This document shows, one piece after another, positions 10,746 through 22,599 of a DNA stretch of 64,000 bases. The notes below the pieces were generated by a model, which did no database searches, was not told the DNA's origin, and worked only from the letters and a program-made list of their open reading frames with translations. The stretch is from Myxocyprinus asiaticus (Eukaryota; Chordata; Actinopteri; Cypriniformes; Catostomidae), in the NCBI RefSeq assembly GCF_019703515.2, contig NC_059368.1, forward strand, positions 35,851,831 to 35,915,830, given 5' to 3'. The translations under genes were made by a program, and so were the position numbers. How positions within the stretch are numbered: position 1 is the stretch's first letter; the number at the start of each line of letters is the position of its first letter.

Positions 10746-11116
10746 TTAAGACTTTAAAAACTTATGAATGCTATAAAAAACATTTTAAATATCAAAATAT
10801 ATCTAAATTCTTAAAATATGTCTTTTTGGTCAACTTTAATTTTGCTCAATTTTACATTTACGCAGTTGTTTTTGGAACTCATATATTTTGTATAATATTT
10901 TTTATAAACATTAAAATATATTTATTTTATATATAATTTTATATTATATTATGCAATAGTAAAATATTTCTGTTTTAATTTCTTCACTTTGAGTATGAAC
11001 CCGCTATGACCAGGAATATTTGCCATTACACTATCATTTAAAGTGAAGCTGGAGCGCTTTGTGTTCACAATCAAAGTTTATATTTGTCCTTTTGATAACA
11101 CTTAATTTTAATGGTC

Positions 11117-11325
11117 CACAATAACACACTAGTTAAGCATAAATAAGGCAGTAATTAATAATGAATTAAAAGATTAGTATGGCTATCTAAGCCATCATTT
11201 ACAACTTATTAAATGTTAAAAGACCCCACAATAATGTAGTAGTTAAGCATGAATAAGGCAGTAATTAATAATTAACAGATTGCTTAGTAAGATGATCTAA
11301 GCCATCATTTAAAACTTATTAAATA
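11117..11325 (+). repeat. Tandem duplication, unit about 105 bp
   Basis: Two copies containing AATAAGGCAGTAATTAATAA, ATCTAAGCCATCATTTA and ACTTATTAAATNT in the same order, starting near 11117 and 11220. Confidence 0.75.
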
Positions 11326-11424
11326 TGCTATTTCTGTATAGAAAGTCTTGTAGTTAGTGCTCTATTTCTGAGATCCATCATATATCAAGATTACTAACAG
11401 AGCAAGGTGGACCACTTGTATCAA

Positions 11425-11837
11425 AGGTGCACTCAGTTATTTTTTCCCCATTAAAAAAGGTTTACTCCTAAAGAAATGAATTGTAATTTTGAAGCTTATG
11501 TAAAAAATCATGAGCACTCACAAGAGATGAGGACTCTAGTCATATCAGTAAGCTTATAAAAGCTGTTTTATTCTACATGGGGCAGGGGCGCCCTCATGGG
11601 GGAAGCCATTTTAGAATCACATGACCAGCTGAATACTACTCTCTTAATCTCAGTAACCATTTTGTTATTGGACACTTTCACTCTCGGATTAAATTAATCA
11701 TGGCTGATTGTGAATAGTGAATTTCTACAATGGCATCTGTAACTGAAAACTATTGATTTTGAATGATGCTGCATCCACACCACTAGGTGTCACTGTTAGT
11801 CAAAGATGACACGAGCAAAAGGTTACTGAGTGCACCT
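11425..11837 (+). mobile_element. 413-bp TTAA-target MITE, copy 1
   Basis: Inverted ends AGGTGCACTCAGTTATTTTT and (reversed right) AGGTGCACTCAGTAACCTTT. Right flank TTAA (11838-11841), left flank TCAA (11421-11424), a one-base decay of TTAA. The same 413-bp element lies inverted at 48692-49104. TTAA duplication is the hallmark of the piggyBac superfamily; the superfamily call is inferred because no transposase is present. Confidence 0.8.
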
Positions 11838-12561
11838 TTAAAATGAATGGGAGAAATTGTAATGCCCAATATGGCAGAAGTAGAAAACTGACCTAGAGCA
11901 ATGAGAGATTGGGTTTTTATTGACTGAGAGGAAAGGCAGTTTTATGTGTGCTAGAACAGGCCTGTGCTTGTCTGTCCTTTGACCACAGACTGAATAGTCC
12001 CATCCACTTCCTGTTCTTTTGCCAAGAGCCCTGCCGGTTTTCAATAGGCTGCGTGTCATGTTCACACGGGAAGACGGTTCCGGCAGGAAGCAGCCATATG
12101 AGAGATGACTGTTAGCAGGACGGTACTGTGAGCAGTCAAATGTCAAGCAGGCAGCAGATGTTTACTCTTTCTTGAGACATTTTTAAGATTCCCTTAATTA
12201 TGAAATCCATTGGTTCATTTAAGCCTTTAAACATGTTGAGGAATTAGTCTTTTTTCTACAGAAATTTACTTTTTAAATGGAAAATTTGTTCAAGACAAAG
12301 TTTTGTAAGCACAGCAAACTGACTGAAATGAAAGCTAAGAGAAAAAAACAAAACAATATTTAACTAAATATTTATTTCACTACAAAACGTAAAATAAGAA
12401 GTAAAATCGTTGAAAAAAAAAACCCTCTAAAAACAAGTCTCTTAAGCCTTAATTAAGCCTACACATAACACACTAACAGTTCAGTTCTCATTGGACATGA
12501 TGGAAGTAATGATTCAGTGATTGAGCCATTAGACAGTTTCAAAAACAAGACTTATTTTTAA

Positions 12562-12845
12562 AGGGATAGTTCACCCAAAAATGAAAATTCTCTGATCATT
12601 TACTCAACCACAGTCCATCCCAGATGTGTATGACTGTCTTTCTTCTTCATAACACAAATTAAGATTTTTAGAAGAATGTTTCAGCTCTGTACGTCCATAA
12701 AATGCAAGTGAATGGGTGCAACACTTTTGAAGCTCCAAAAAGCACATAAAGCCATCATAAAAGTAATCCATTTAACTTCAGAAAACACTGTAAATATGAA
12801 AGTATTTAACAAATAGGCACTCTTGCAGCACCTATGCAGGGGTTT
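12562..12845 (+). mobile_element. TTAA MITE (AGGGATAG family), left part
   Basis: TTAA at 12558-12561 followed by AGGGATAGTTCACCC, then about 280 bp that match the copies at 24969-25102 / 30391-30775 and, reversed, the copy ending at 34623. The right end is missing: the copy runs into poly(A)/(TA)n. This is a very common cyprinid repeat. Confidence 0.75.

Positions 12846-12846
<1 letters not shown>

Positions 12847-12917
<71 letters not shown>
12847..12917. repeat. Poly(A) then (TA)n
   Basis: About 30 A residues followed by about 20 TA units at the broken end of the MITE. Confidence 0.9.
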
Positions 12918-12919
<2 letters not shown>

Positions 12920-12924
12920 CATAT

Positions 12925-13400
12925 TAGATTTGATATTCTAGCACTTAAATTATTATTTTTATAATATAATTATTAAATAATTGTTATACATGTAATTCCA
13001 TGTTCATTATTTGGTTACATCCTTGTGAATATTTTGTAAGAAAATGTGTATAAAATTTCAAGTAGTGACAACAGCTTGTATCATTAATAAAAATGCAGTT
13101 TCATGACATCACATGAATTAATAGAATGTGAAATTTGTACCTTAAAAAAAAAAACTTTTCTTTTGCGTAGTAGATTTGATATTCTAGCACTTAAATTATT
13201 ATTTTTATAATATAATTATTAAATAATTGTTATACTTGTAATTCTATGTTCATTATTTGGTTCCATCCTTGTGAATATTTTGTAAAAAAATGTGTATAAA
13301 ATTTCAAGTAGTGACAACAGCTTGTATCATTATTAAAAATGCAGTTTCATGACATCATATGAATTAATAGAATGTGAAATTTGTACCTTAAAAAAAAAAA
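12925..13400 (+). repeat. Tandem duplication, period 246 bp
   Basis: TAGATTTGATATTCTAGCAC starts at 12925 and again at 13171. The copies differ by only a few substitutions over about 225 bp and each ends in a poly(A) run after GTGAAATTTGTACCTTA. The near identity points to a recent duplication. Confidence 0.9.
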
Positions 13401-13409
13401 AAAAAGATA

Positions 13410-14733
13410 AAATGTGATTAAAACAATGAAAAGTGAAATATAAAATAAAATGTACAATCCTGGATACTATATTGTGTGAAGTCAAATATATGAATACTAT
13501 ATATACTATGTGAAGATGCCCCCTCGGTTTGCTTGATATCTTTTTTAGTTTTCAGTCGCATTACACTTGACACTTTGACATGTCGTCAAAAGTCTGGTGA
13601 GTAAAAACAAAAATGTATCAGCCAATGGCGATTCTTTCTCCGTGTCCATTGTGGGTTGCAATCACAGACCACATTATTTAATATTGTAGACATGACATCC
13701 CCTGTCAGAGGGCTGGTTGAGTAAAGTTTATTTCTGGATATGTTAAAAGGACAGGTTAGTGAGTTTGAAGCTTGTGTAAAACACTAGCCAAGGATTAATC
13801 AGGATGAACAGTAAGAGAGAATCCTCATCTTTTTTACTGATTCAGTAACTTAACAATCAGGGGTGTGTTTACTGAACAACGAAGTAACTCACTGCTTTAA
13901 CACTGAGAAATTAACTAGCTAGTCATGACTGTTTCCCGAAACCTTAGTAACTATTTTGCACATCCATTGTTCGATCCACGTTGGTTCAACAACATAGAGC
14001 TGTCGTTAATGACATTACGCAGGGGGTGGAGTAATAATTACATTATAAGTTCATTTACACGTACACCGGAAAGACGTGTAATGCGAGAAAGCTGCTGAAG
14101 ATACGAAATCGGCGTGCAAAGTGTAATGAGACAAATGCATTGCGCTGCAATAGATGTGTTTTGCTCTACATCAGACTTCAGCGTTTTCTGACGCCTTTGA
14201 GCACAAATGCACATGCGCACTCTTCAAATGAGCGCATTCTACTCAGAAGAGATCATCCCTATGCCCTATTCCCTGTCTTTCCCTGTCCTAAGTCTTACTC
14301 TGAGAGCAGTGGAGGGCTGAAAATAACAGTCATTTGGAATTCACTTTTAAGCCATTTTATTGAAAATTCAGTTAGAAGCTATCTATTAGGATTGTTCTCC
14401 CTCCCTTTGGAGGCTGATTTATCCCATCTGGAACGCAGCCAAAATTGGCACTTGTGCGTTAATATGGAAACTGTTAATGCACAAGTGAAACTGTTTGTGT
14501 AAAAGCGCTTTTTCTTAACAGCCGTTAATCCCTTAAACGGCTGCATTCCTTTTCATATGACGTTTCAGAACGCTGCTTTCTTCAAAACTGTCTTTTTTTT
14601 TTTAACGCATGTAAATGTGATCAAAGTCTTGACAGAATGAAAAATATATATGGAATAAAATATATAGAAGCCTCAGCGAAGTCAAATGATGTGAAAACTA
14701 ACAAGGAACTATGCTTCTAACCACAGTTAAATA
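13410..14733. other. AT-rich DNA with possible left arm of a foldback element
   Basis: CAGGGGTGTGTTTACTGAAC at 13859 and GTTTCCCGAAACC at about 13930 resemble the reversed right part near 15985-16090 (CTGGGGTGCGTTTCCC, GTTTCCCGAAACAG). The Tc1-like element at 14734-15829 lies between them. No matching target duplication was found. The frame at 14140-14502 has no recognised domain. Confidence 0.35.
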
Positions 14734-15829
14734 CAGTTGCAATCAAAATGATTCAACCCACCTGACCAGCAATACATTCTGGTGATGTGAATTAAAACAC
14801 ATCAACTAAAATCTCAGTAAAGTCAAAGTAAGTTTTTAATACATATTTGAGTGATTTTGAGAATAGAGTGTTCAGTTTATCCTTTATCCTTAATAACAGC
14901 AAATAAATGTTTCAGGTAAGTGTTCTCATGCTTCGGACACCTCTCTATTAGAATTTATCCACATTTCTCATGAACAAAAGCTTCCAGCTCATTGACATTC
15001 TTTGGTTTCTGTGCTGCCACTGCTTCCTTGAAATCCCAACAAAGGTTTGCAATGGGATTTTAATGATGGACTGAAAGGGCCATTTAAGGACATTCCACGA
15101 CCTATCCCTGAACCAGATTTTGGACAACTTGGATGTATCCTTGGTGTTAAAGCTTCAATTTACACACTGAAGGCATCACATTTTTCACGCCAAAATGGCC
15201 TGATACCTGAAAGAATCCATGGTGTCAGTCACACGTTTCCTGCAGCCGCAATACACCCCCATAACAGGACTGACCCACCTCCATGCTTGACTGTGGGGAT
15301 GGTGTCGTTCTTGTCATCACCTTGCCTCTCTTACTCCAGATGTACTGCTGACCCATGGGTCTAAAACTCATTTTCAGTTTAGTGTCATACGTCTATAAAA
15401 CCTTCTTCCAGGACTCCACAGGTCTTTCTTAATTACTTCTTGAATATTCAAGTCAACATTTCCCTTGGTGAAGTTTTGCTTTCTTCCACATCCCAAGAAG
15501 GTTGCTGTTGAACCATATTTAAAAAATGTATGAATGGTGCTGCCAAATCTGTCTGATGTACATGATGCAAAAATGTACTTTTAGCCATGACCTTTCTTGT
15601 GTAATGAAATAATCTCCTCTATTAGCTTTTGAGACAGCTTATTTTTAATTGCATTTTTTTTGCATAGAAAGACATTTTTGCTTACAACGCTAAACTTAAA
15701 TTTTAAAACTTAAATAAGTGCCATTGCAGATTGATGACTTAATTTTGTTTTAAAACAATTACTTGTGTAGCCTTACATATTTAAGAAACAGCTACATGCA
15801 ATAGGGGTTGAATAATTATGACATGGCTG
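14734..15829 (-). mobile_element. Tc1-like DNA transposon, about 1.1 kb, inactivated
   Basis: Ends are CAGTTGCAATCAAAATGATT and (reversed right) CAGCCATGTCATAATTATTC, both running into CAACCC, flanked by TA (14732-14733 and 15830-15831). Minus-strand translation near 15300-15230 reads [18 protein letters not shown], a conserved Tc1 transposase stretch before the second catalytic Asp. The rest of the transposase is broken by stops and shifts. The plus-strand frame at 15047-15364 is its antisense shadow. Confidence 0.75.
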
Positions 15830-16090
15830 TATTTGAAAAAAATCCTGCTATTTAGAAATATTAGGTTATATATTCACACTATGACTTTGAATGTGTCACT
15901 CAACTGTTATAGATGTAAAGTTTTAGATTGCAACTGTAGCTGTAGTTCCAACCACACAACTTTGCATTGCTATTTGCGAATGTTCGTTCGAATGACTGTT
16001 TCGGGAAACACCAAGTCGTTGAACCATGTTGGTAACGATGGAACTTACGACCATAGTTGGCAAACGATGCTTTTGGGAAACGCACCCCAG
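15830..16090. repeat. Right arm of a possible foldback/hAT-like element
   Basis: Contains GACTGTTTCGGGAAACACCA, ACCATGTTGGTAACGATGGA and a terminal CGTTTGCCAA / GGGAAACGCACCCCAG region, which pairs imperfectly with 13859-13995. Both open frames on the minus strand here are chance. Confidence 0.35.
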
Positions 16091-16239
16091 AACACTCCAT
16101 TGACAATCCACAAACCACTATAGGCAATAAAAATTTCCCTTTAATTCAGTACAGTTTGTTAATGCTTGTGCATAATGACCCTTCAACCAACATGTGTTAA
16201 GTTTAAATTCTAAATTGCAGCAGTATTTCTCTAAAACTA

Positions 16240-16297
16240 CCAACACATGGGTGAGTAAACAATGACTGAATTTAAATTTTTGGGTGAACTATCCCTT
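16240..16297 (-). mobile_element. TTAA MITE (AGGGATAG family), right end only
   Basis: Ends TTTTTGGGTGAACTATCCCTT followed by TTAA (16298-16301); the preceding bases carry the GGTGAGTAAA motif of the family. Confidence 0.6.
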
Positions 16298-16301
16298 TTA
16301 A

Positions 16302-18540
16302 GAACCAAGGGGGTGCAAACTTTGAACAGGATCTTGAAGAAGATTAGTAAATATCTGTTATGTCAAATAGCATCATCAGGGCAGTACTAAATGAAAAACA
16401 AAGTGCAATTTTATGATCCCTCTTATTTAAAAAAAAAAAAAGATAAACATCTTGCAGGTTATGCAAGGGGGATGCAAACATATGCACTCAACTGTGTATA
16501 TACAGTATATTAAAATATTTTTTGTCATTTTGATTTGTCAGTATTGAACTTAGAGAAAGTCAGTTGAGAGAAAAATGGTTTCTACATATCAGGGAATAAT
16601 TGGCATAATTAGTCATAATTAATAATATCATGTATTGTGTAATGTTTTATGTTTTGTTGCCTCTGTTATGTGACTATGTTGAATTTCTTAGAAAATTCAA
16701 AAATTCAAATTCAAAATCATGAAAAGCAGCTTGAAATGACAATCATTCATCACATACATCTTTCTGTACAGTAAACATTTGCTCTTTAACTGACATTAGT
16801 TGGATGTTGGTGAAGTTACACTAATGATCCAGAGATCCTTGGTTTCATTTGGAACAGAGCAGTTTGCTGAAAGATGTAAAGAACAAAACAAACAGACCCT
16901 AAAATGATTGTCTCACAAAATGCAGTTCAAATTGTCCATAAAAACACTCTACTGCGAAAGAACCTGCAAATAGCTGGAAATCAGAGACATTTAGACCAGT
17001 TCATTGGTGTGCCATTGACCAGTCTATTAATGGTGGCCAAGTTTTTCTATCCCATTCCCCCATTCTTGAAGGGAACTTCATACATTTCTATTTATATTTC
17101 AGAATTTTGTTTTGCAACAAAATACAAACATTAAAACACCTTTTACATTTACATTTATTTGAATTCGGTGTAGATTGTCTTGTGTTCTTGCAAAGAATGA
17201 CAGATTTGTATGTAAAACTGAATTTTATATATATATTTTTAAATATTATAATGGCTTTATCAAGAAGACTTATCAGTACATGTACTAAAGGGCTAGCTAG
17301 ACCAAAAAACAAAAAAACAAACAAAAACAAACAAAAAAAATTAAATGAGAGAGGAAACCAGCAAATAATTTTAAGATTACAAGTGGACTCTATAGCAAAA
17401 TACACTGTAAAAATGCCATCCCTTGTGTGCTAAGTTTTAATCAAAGCACTTTTGTAAACTATAGCAGATCTTTGACATTTGATGTCATGTTGTGCTTGAC
17501 ATTTGATTTAGTATTATTACCATTTTTAATACTATATCATTAGCACTACAGCATTATTTTACATACTTTTAGCCATCATCCTAACAATTTGTAGGCTGAG
17601 GGTGCTCTTTTAAATCCTGTTTCTTCATGTTTTGGGCCAGAGATCAGAGCAGAGGCTTCAATTTCAGAGGAAAGTGAATCACGACTCAGATTATTGTAGT
17701 TCATCTTAGTGCTTGTGATGATGAACTTTAGTGCTTTATGCAACAGAAGTTCTTTCCTGTTTAAAATGTTGCATTTCTGCTTTTGTGAAAAATACTGCAG
17801 GGGGAAAGAATTTGTTTTTGCTTAAAAGAATTGCAATGACTTCACTAAATGGTTCAGCACTATATCAGTGCATTTAGCACCTGCTTAAATAGGATTTCGG
17901 AGTGGTTAGTAAATAAGACACAGGTTTTTGCGCTAAAATACAGTGCACAAATGTGGCATAGCTTTTTACAGAACATATCACTTGGAATTGTTTTTCATCC
18001 CATGGAGAAAAAAGTTTACATCAAGAGTCTTGCAGAATCTGGCTTTGCATTGAGAATTATGTGTGCACTGCTTGAGTAGTTGCTTTGCTGCAAAAGCCTG
18101 GAACTGTTACAGAGCTATAATAGTTTGGGCATAGTGTCAAAAAGTGCCAAAGTTGTTTGTGTCAGTGTGCAAACACAGCTAGAGATAAACTGTCATTATT
18201 AACCATTAGACTCTGTTAGCTATTAGACTTAGTGTTTAATTATGTAATGCATATAAACTATAGCAGTTTCTATCTAACGTATTGTACTACATCAGAGGAT
18301 GAGGTCAAAGTCAAAACCTTAACCTTTGAATGGACTAACGGGTCAAGTACCACTGTTGAACTTAGATGATCAAACTGACCCGGCTCATTAAATTACTGGT
18401 TTTAAAGCAATGACTTTGTGTGTGAGTTATCCAGTTGCACAGCACAGCAGCGACATGAATGTGCTGATGCTAGATTCCAGAGTGTGGGAGCCTGGGATAG
18501 CCCCAGCTGTTGTGTGTGTGAAAGTAAGTCAAGTGTGACT
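16302..18540. other. No recognisable gene or element
   Basis: AT-rich. Open frames at 16904-17134, 17107-17433 and 17849-18079 are short, low-complexity in part, and show no recognised domain. A (CAAA)n-like run lies at 17305-17340. Confidence 0.4.
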
Positions 18541-18860
18541 TGACTTGTAAGTGTGTGTGTGTGTGTATGTGTTTATACTACATTGTGGGGACCAACAAGG
18601 ATAGTAAAACCAGAGATCACCTAGCCAGTGGTCCCCATGAGGGAAATGGCAATGTTTTTTTGAAAATGTAAAAATGCAAAAAGGATTCTGTGAGGGTTAG
18701 GTTTAGGGGTAGGGTTAGGGGATATAAATTATTGTTAGATCTGTATAAAATCCATAAAATGCATGGAAGTCTATGGAGAGTCCCCACAATGATATAAAAA
18801 CATGTTTGTGTGTGTGCGTGTGTGTGTGTGTCTGTGTGTATGTGTCTGTGTGTGTTGAGC
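18541..18860. repeat. Dispersed repeat bounded by (TG)n, GTGGGGACC family
   Basis: Begins with (TG)n then ACATTGTGGGGACC and contains GGTCCCCATGAGGG, a GGGTTAGGTTTAGGGGTAGG block, and GTCTATGGAGAGTCCCCA before a second (TG)n. Imperfect inverted GGGGACC ends suggest a MITE. I recall this pattern as common in teleosts. Confidence 0.55.
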
Positions 18861-19240
18861 AGACAGGTATGATAATGTCTTCAGTACTACTCAGCAGCTG
18901 GTCTGAGAGAGCAGCACTGCTGATAGAGACTGAGTGGACACACAAATCTTCTTCGCCCAGCCACAGGACATATGAAGCTGTGCTGTGCCGAACACAAGTC
19001 TCCAGTCCAGCACATCTGTTCAAGAACATGCTTTTGTCAGTATTGAAGAACCTTTTTTAGTAGTATTTGATCCAGACTGATCTTACTATGAATTCGGTGA
19101 CAGTAGGTGGAAAGTTTAACTGCTGAAATCGGTCTTTGCTATAAGAAATTGGAACCACTGCCACCAGTGTGGGTGTGTGTGAGCTCCAGGTTCTGGGTGA
19201 AACATCCACAGAGTGGCCCTAAAAGTGAAGTTGTAAAGGG

Positions 19241-19432
19241 AGTTGATTGAAAATTATATAAGTTATATAATAACCCTAACCTAATCTCCAACCCTAAACC
19301 TAACCATCAGTGGAATAAAAATGTAATCTTAGAGGGAAATTGCAACTTCTGAATCGCACTCAGAACTGATTTTGTGAATGTGATTACGTGGTTACCATGG
19401 GATGAGGACCAATGTCTCTGAGGATGCTCATG
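19241..19432 (+). repeat. Dispersed repeat family A, copy 3
   Basis: ACCCTAAACCTAACCATCAG, TGTAATCTTAGAGGGAAATT, and TTACCATGGGATGAGGACC line up with 2255-2375. Confidence 0.6.
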
Positions 19433-21145
19433 TAATGCACTATCAGTATGGTTTTAAAAAACCTCTAAAGGCTAATTCGAAATCGAAGTACAAATAGGTG
19501 TGAGGTCATTTTGAACAAAATCTTACCAATACGAAGATGTTTTTGAGTTCGTTTCGGTGGTTCATTACAGCTCATCAGTGCAAACTTTTTAGGAAAACTT
19601 TGTACAGGCTGCAAAACACATTCTTACTGCTATCGATAGGTGTGACCTGGAGCTCCACCTATTTGGAGACAGACAGCTAATTCTGGTTACATTGTTCAGT
19701 CAGTTATGATCATTCAACATGAACACATCGTTGTGCAGAGTTATTCGTGAGCTGGTACAAAGACATTTTTGCGTAAAGACATTTTCCAAGTACATTTCAT
19801 GTGATTTTTGTTTTGTTGAATTAGTCTACAAAATGAGTCAAATCTATTCAAATACTCTAAGTGCCTATTCACTCTGTTGTTAGATATGCTGCTTCACTCA
19901 TGTGCCATCGGCAGCCGAAAGCCATTCACACATCTGCTCAAAGTAAGATATGCCTATCATCATTCTTTTGTCTGTATTCTACCCATTAACACTCTTTTAT
20001 ACACCCATCTTTGCAGTAATGTTAGTGTCATCATAAATTACAATAACAGATTGTACCTGATGCATATTATGTCTAGCATTTTAAAACATTAGCACCATGA
20101 ATGCAGAATACTTATAAACATGACAAATTACACATTATCTACTGCATATATCTTACTATAAAGCATCACTGAGTGGTTAAAACAGCTTGTTTTACTGATC
20201 TCTCGTGAATTCTAATAGAATGAAGTATAAAGTCATTGATTACACATTTTATTGTCACATTAGTTAAGGTTTTACATGTTTATTATACCTCAAATCATGC
20301 AGCTTATTAAGGAAAGGTGCATTTTTACTTCTCTAAGAATGGATATTATAGTTAAGTTCTAGTTTATATTTATAATTTATTTACAATTTGTCATTCCAAT
20401 ATAGTTTTTGTAAGTTTTACTTCAAAACTTATTTTTTCAGTTCTTCCTGTGTGGAGTTTTTTCCAGTGCAGCTTGAAGTTTTTTTTTTTGTTTGTTTGTT
20501 TCATATTATTGAGAAACACATGAAACCTGTATAGCAAATTTAAACATGTCTCTATTCTCTAATGAGAAAACCTCTGGTGGAGTTGTTGGAGACCTACTGT
20601 AAATCGAAGCTACAATGCCACTGACATACACTACCAGATCCTGTGTGTTGCTTAGCAACCAGTTACAGCTCTTAGAGGAAGGATCCCCATTTCCAAAAAA
20701 AGACACTGTGTAAGCACTTTTTTGATCTCCCTCTGTGGGTGTTTACATGCTGCATGCATCCTGATCAAGACTTCTCTCTTCATACTCTTACAGTGAGCCA
20801 TTCCCTTGTGTGGGAGAGGCTGATTCAGGGAACCTGGTGGGACTGAGGGTCACTGAAACAGATAAAGTAAATGGGTGCATCTTCAAGAATACATGCTCAT
20901 CTTTAGCCTCACCAACATTTCTTTTCAGTATCTTTTTACAATGATCTTCACTTCCTCAAACAGTAAAAACACAGGGTCTTCTGTTTGAAGAGTAAATTTA
21001 TTCAATCAAAGAAAACATTTAAATTTAGCTTCTTTAAGACCCCATGAAATGGCTTGAAGCAGTGCAGTTTTATTTTCTATTAAAATAGGAAGTTGGGACA
21101 GGACATATCGAAAGGTTCTTTCCTTTTTAGTTGGGAGTTACGCTA
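19433..21145. other. No recognisable gene or element
   Basis: Single-copy-looking AT-rich DNA. Short frames at 19877-20092 and 20506-20706 have no recognised domain. Confidence 0.4.
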
Positions 21146-21149
21146 CCCG

Positions 21150-21565
21150 ATCTCATGAGAAGTCGTACATATTCAAACAAATTGGCTAAACTGTAAGAAA
21201 TTGCACAAGTTCATTCGTATGAATTTCATATGAATTCTAGATGTGCAAATACACGGATGACCAAATAATACTCAAATAATTCTGAAGTAAGCGAAAGTTC
21301 CACGTGTCAAACGTTGTGAACATGCTTATTAATTTCATTTCCCTAACCCAAACCCCATATCTAAACTTCACCATGGAGTAGAGTCTTTAAGGATGTTTTG
21401 AAGCGTAAAGAGTATTTTTTGTATAACGGAAGAAAGTAATTGTCGCGTTTTAGAAGGAGACGTGGGAGAGTCACCGGATTGGCTGTTGCCAAAGTCGTAC
21501 AAATTTGTCCGAACCAACTCGTACAAATCTCATATGAATCTGAACGATTTCTCTGTGAGAGAGTG
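21150..21565. repeat. Dispersed repeat, GATCTCATGAGAAGTCGTAC family
   Basis: Left GATCTCATGAGAAGTCGTAC and right GTACAAATCTCATATG segments are imperfectly inverted around an AACCCAAACCCCATATCTAA core. A short relative lies at 6937 (ATGATCTCATGGGAAGTCGG). I recall this as a common fish repeat; the class is not decided. Confidence 0.4.
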
Positions 21566-21718
21566 TTAGAGCTACATCTCAGCCATGAACCATGATTTGC
21601 TACTTGCTAATCAGTTACAGGTGGTATTAGAGGGAGGGACATTCTTTTTCTAGAGAGCATTTGATTGGACAGAAATCATTTTTGTTCAAGATGTGCCATC
21701 ATCAAAAACTTTGGTCTG

Positions 21719-22047
21719 TGTAACAGAACTTCACACAAGGAGGGAAGGAGGACACGGGAAACTTGGGACTTGAACTCAAAGGTAAGACTTTTACTTCACA
21801 GCACAGTAGCGCTTACAGCTTCACAATAACTAATAGCTTTTCAGCTTCACAATAAACGGACAGCTTTTCAGCTTCACAGACGTAGTTGTAGCTCCACGAT
21901 GTCTGGACCCAGACTCTCTTCCCACTGCCTCTGGCGTGGTCTCTTTTATGCCGCTCTCCCTGCCTGTATCCCTCTCGTCGGCATGATTAGCCTGATTAGG
22001 GGCGGGGCGTTCATCATCATGGCCTGGCCCCGCCCTCCTCCTTGCCA
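21719..22047 (-). mobile_element. LTR in reverse orientation, 329 bp
   Basis: Reversed, it starts TGGCAAGGAGGAGGGCGGGG and ends GAAGTTCTGTTACA. The first 90 bp match the LTRs at 8688 and 39923, but the 3' half is different and holds two copies of TTGTGAAGCTGAAAAGCT. This suggests a related subfamily that shares U3 and not U5. No matching 5-bp flanks (TCTG side versus CATA side). It abuts the tail of a second LTR in the opposite sense. Confidence 0.65.
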
Positions 22048-22138
22048 CATATGTCTTTTGCTTTAAGTTCATCATTAAATTATTATTTATATTGTCAAGC
22101 CGGTTCTCGCCTCCTCCTTTCCCTTTTACCCCATTACA
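22048..22138 (+). mobile_element. Tail (R-U5) of a Gypsy-type 5' LTR
   Basis: Matches the last 90 bp of the solo LTR at 8688-8925 (TTATATTGTCAAGCCGGTTC, CGCCTCCTCCTTTCC, ...ATTACA). The U3 part is replaced by the inverted LTR. Confidence 0.75.
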
Positions 22139-22159
22139 TTGGTGACGAAACTCGGGAAG
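22139..22159 (+). other. Primer-binding-site-like sequence
   Basis: TTGGTGACGAAACTCGGGAA directly follows the LTR tail, the place where a tRNA primer binding site is expected. The tRNA was not identified. Confidence 0.45.
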
Positions 22160-22502
22160 GAGGAGGGATGCACCGTCATAGAGTCCTTGCCACTACCATC
22201 CACACCAAAGGAGCAGCCGCACCATCCGCTGGGGGATGGAGGAGTTGTTACCGGCCGCCTGGACGCGGAGGAACGGATGCCGTCCACGAGGGGAGGAGGG
22301 GCTCACTGCCGTCCGCCTGGAGTGGTAGAGCTGCTGCCAGTGGCGGAGGAGTTCCCTACTGGCTGCCGAAATGCGGAGGGGCGTTCCGTCCACCAGGGGT
22401 CAGAGGACTGGCTCCGGTCCGCCCGGGGAGGAGCGGCTGTCATCCACTAGAGGGTGGAGGGGTGACCGAGGACCAGGCTACAGCGTATCAGAGAACCGGC
22501 GA

Positions 22503-22599
22503 GTAAGTTATTTTTCTCTCTCTCCTCTCTCTCTCCCGCTGTCGCTCCGTGTTGGCCTTTCCCTCTTTTTTTTTTTTTCACCCCTTGTCTCCCTCCCAG
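22503..22599 (+). other. Intron-like segment in the Gypsy-type element
   Basis: GA|GTAAGT donor, a long polypyrimidine tract, and a CTCCCAG acceptor, 97 bp. The same structure, 104 bp, is present at 39750-39853. Confidence 0.4.

Noticed and set aside
15047..15364. A 105-codon plus-strand gene
   Set aside because: Antisense to the Tc1 transposase remnant; the minus strand shows the conserved [12 protein letters not shown] stretch.
13859..16090. One complete 2.2-kb foldback element
   Set aside because: The end similarity is real but imperfect, and no matching target duplication was found, so it is listed only as possible arms.
18690..18725. Interstitial telomere repeat
   Set aside because: The GGGTTAGGTTTAGGGG stretch is irregular and is a fixed part of the GTGGGGACC dispersed repeat; similar CCTAA blocks occur in family A.
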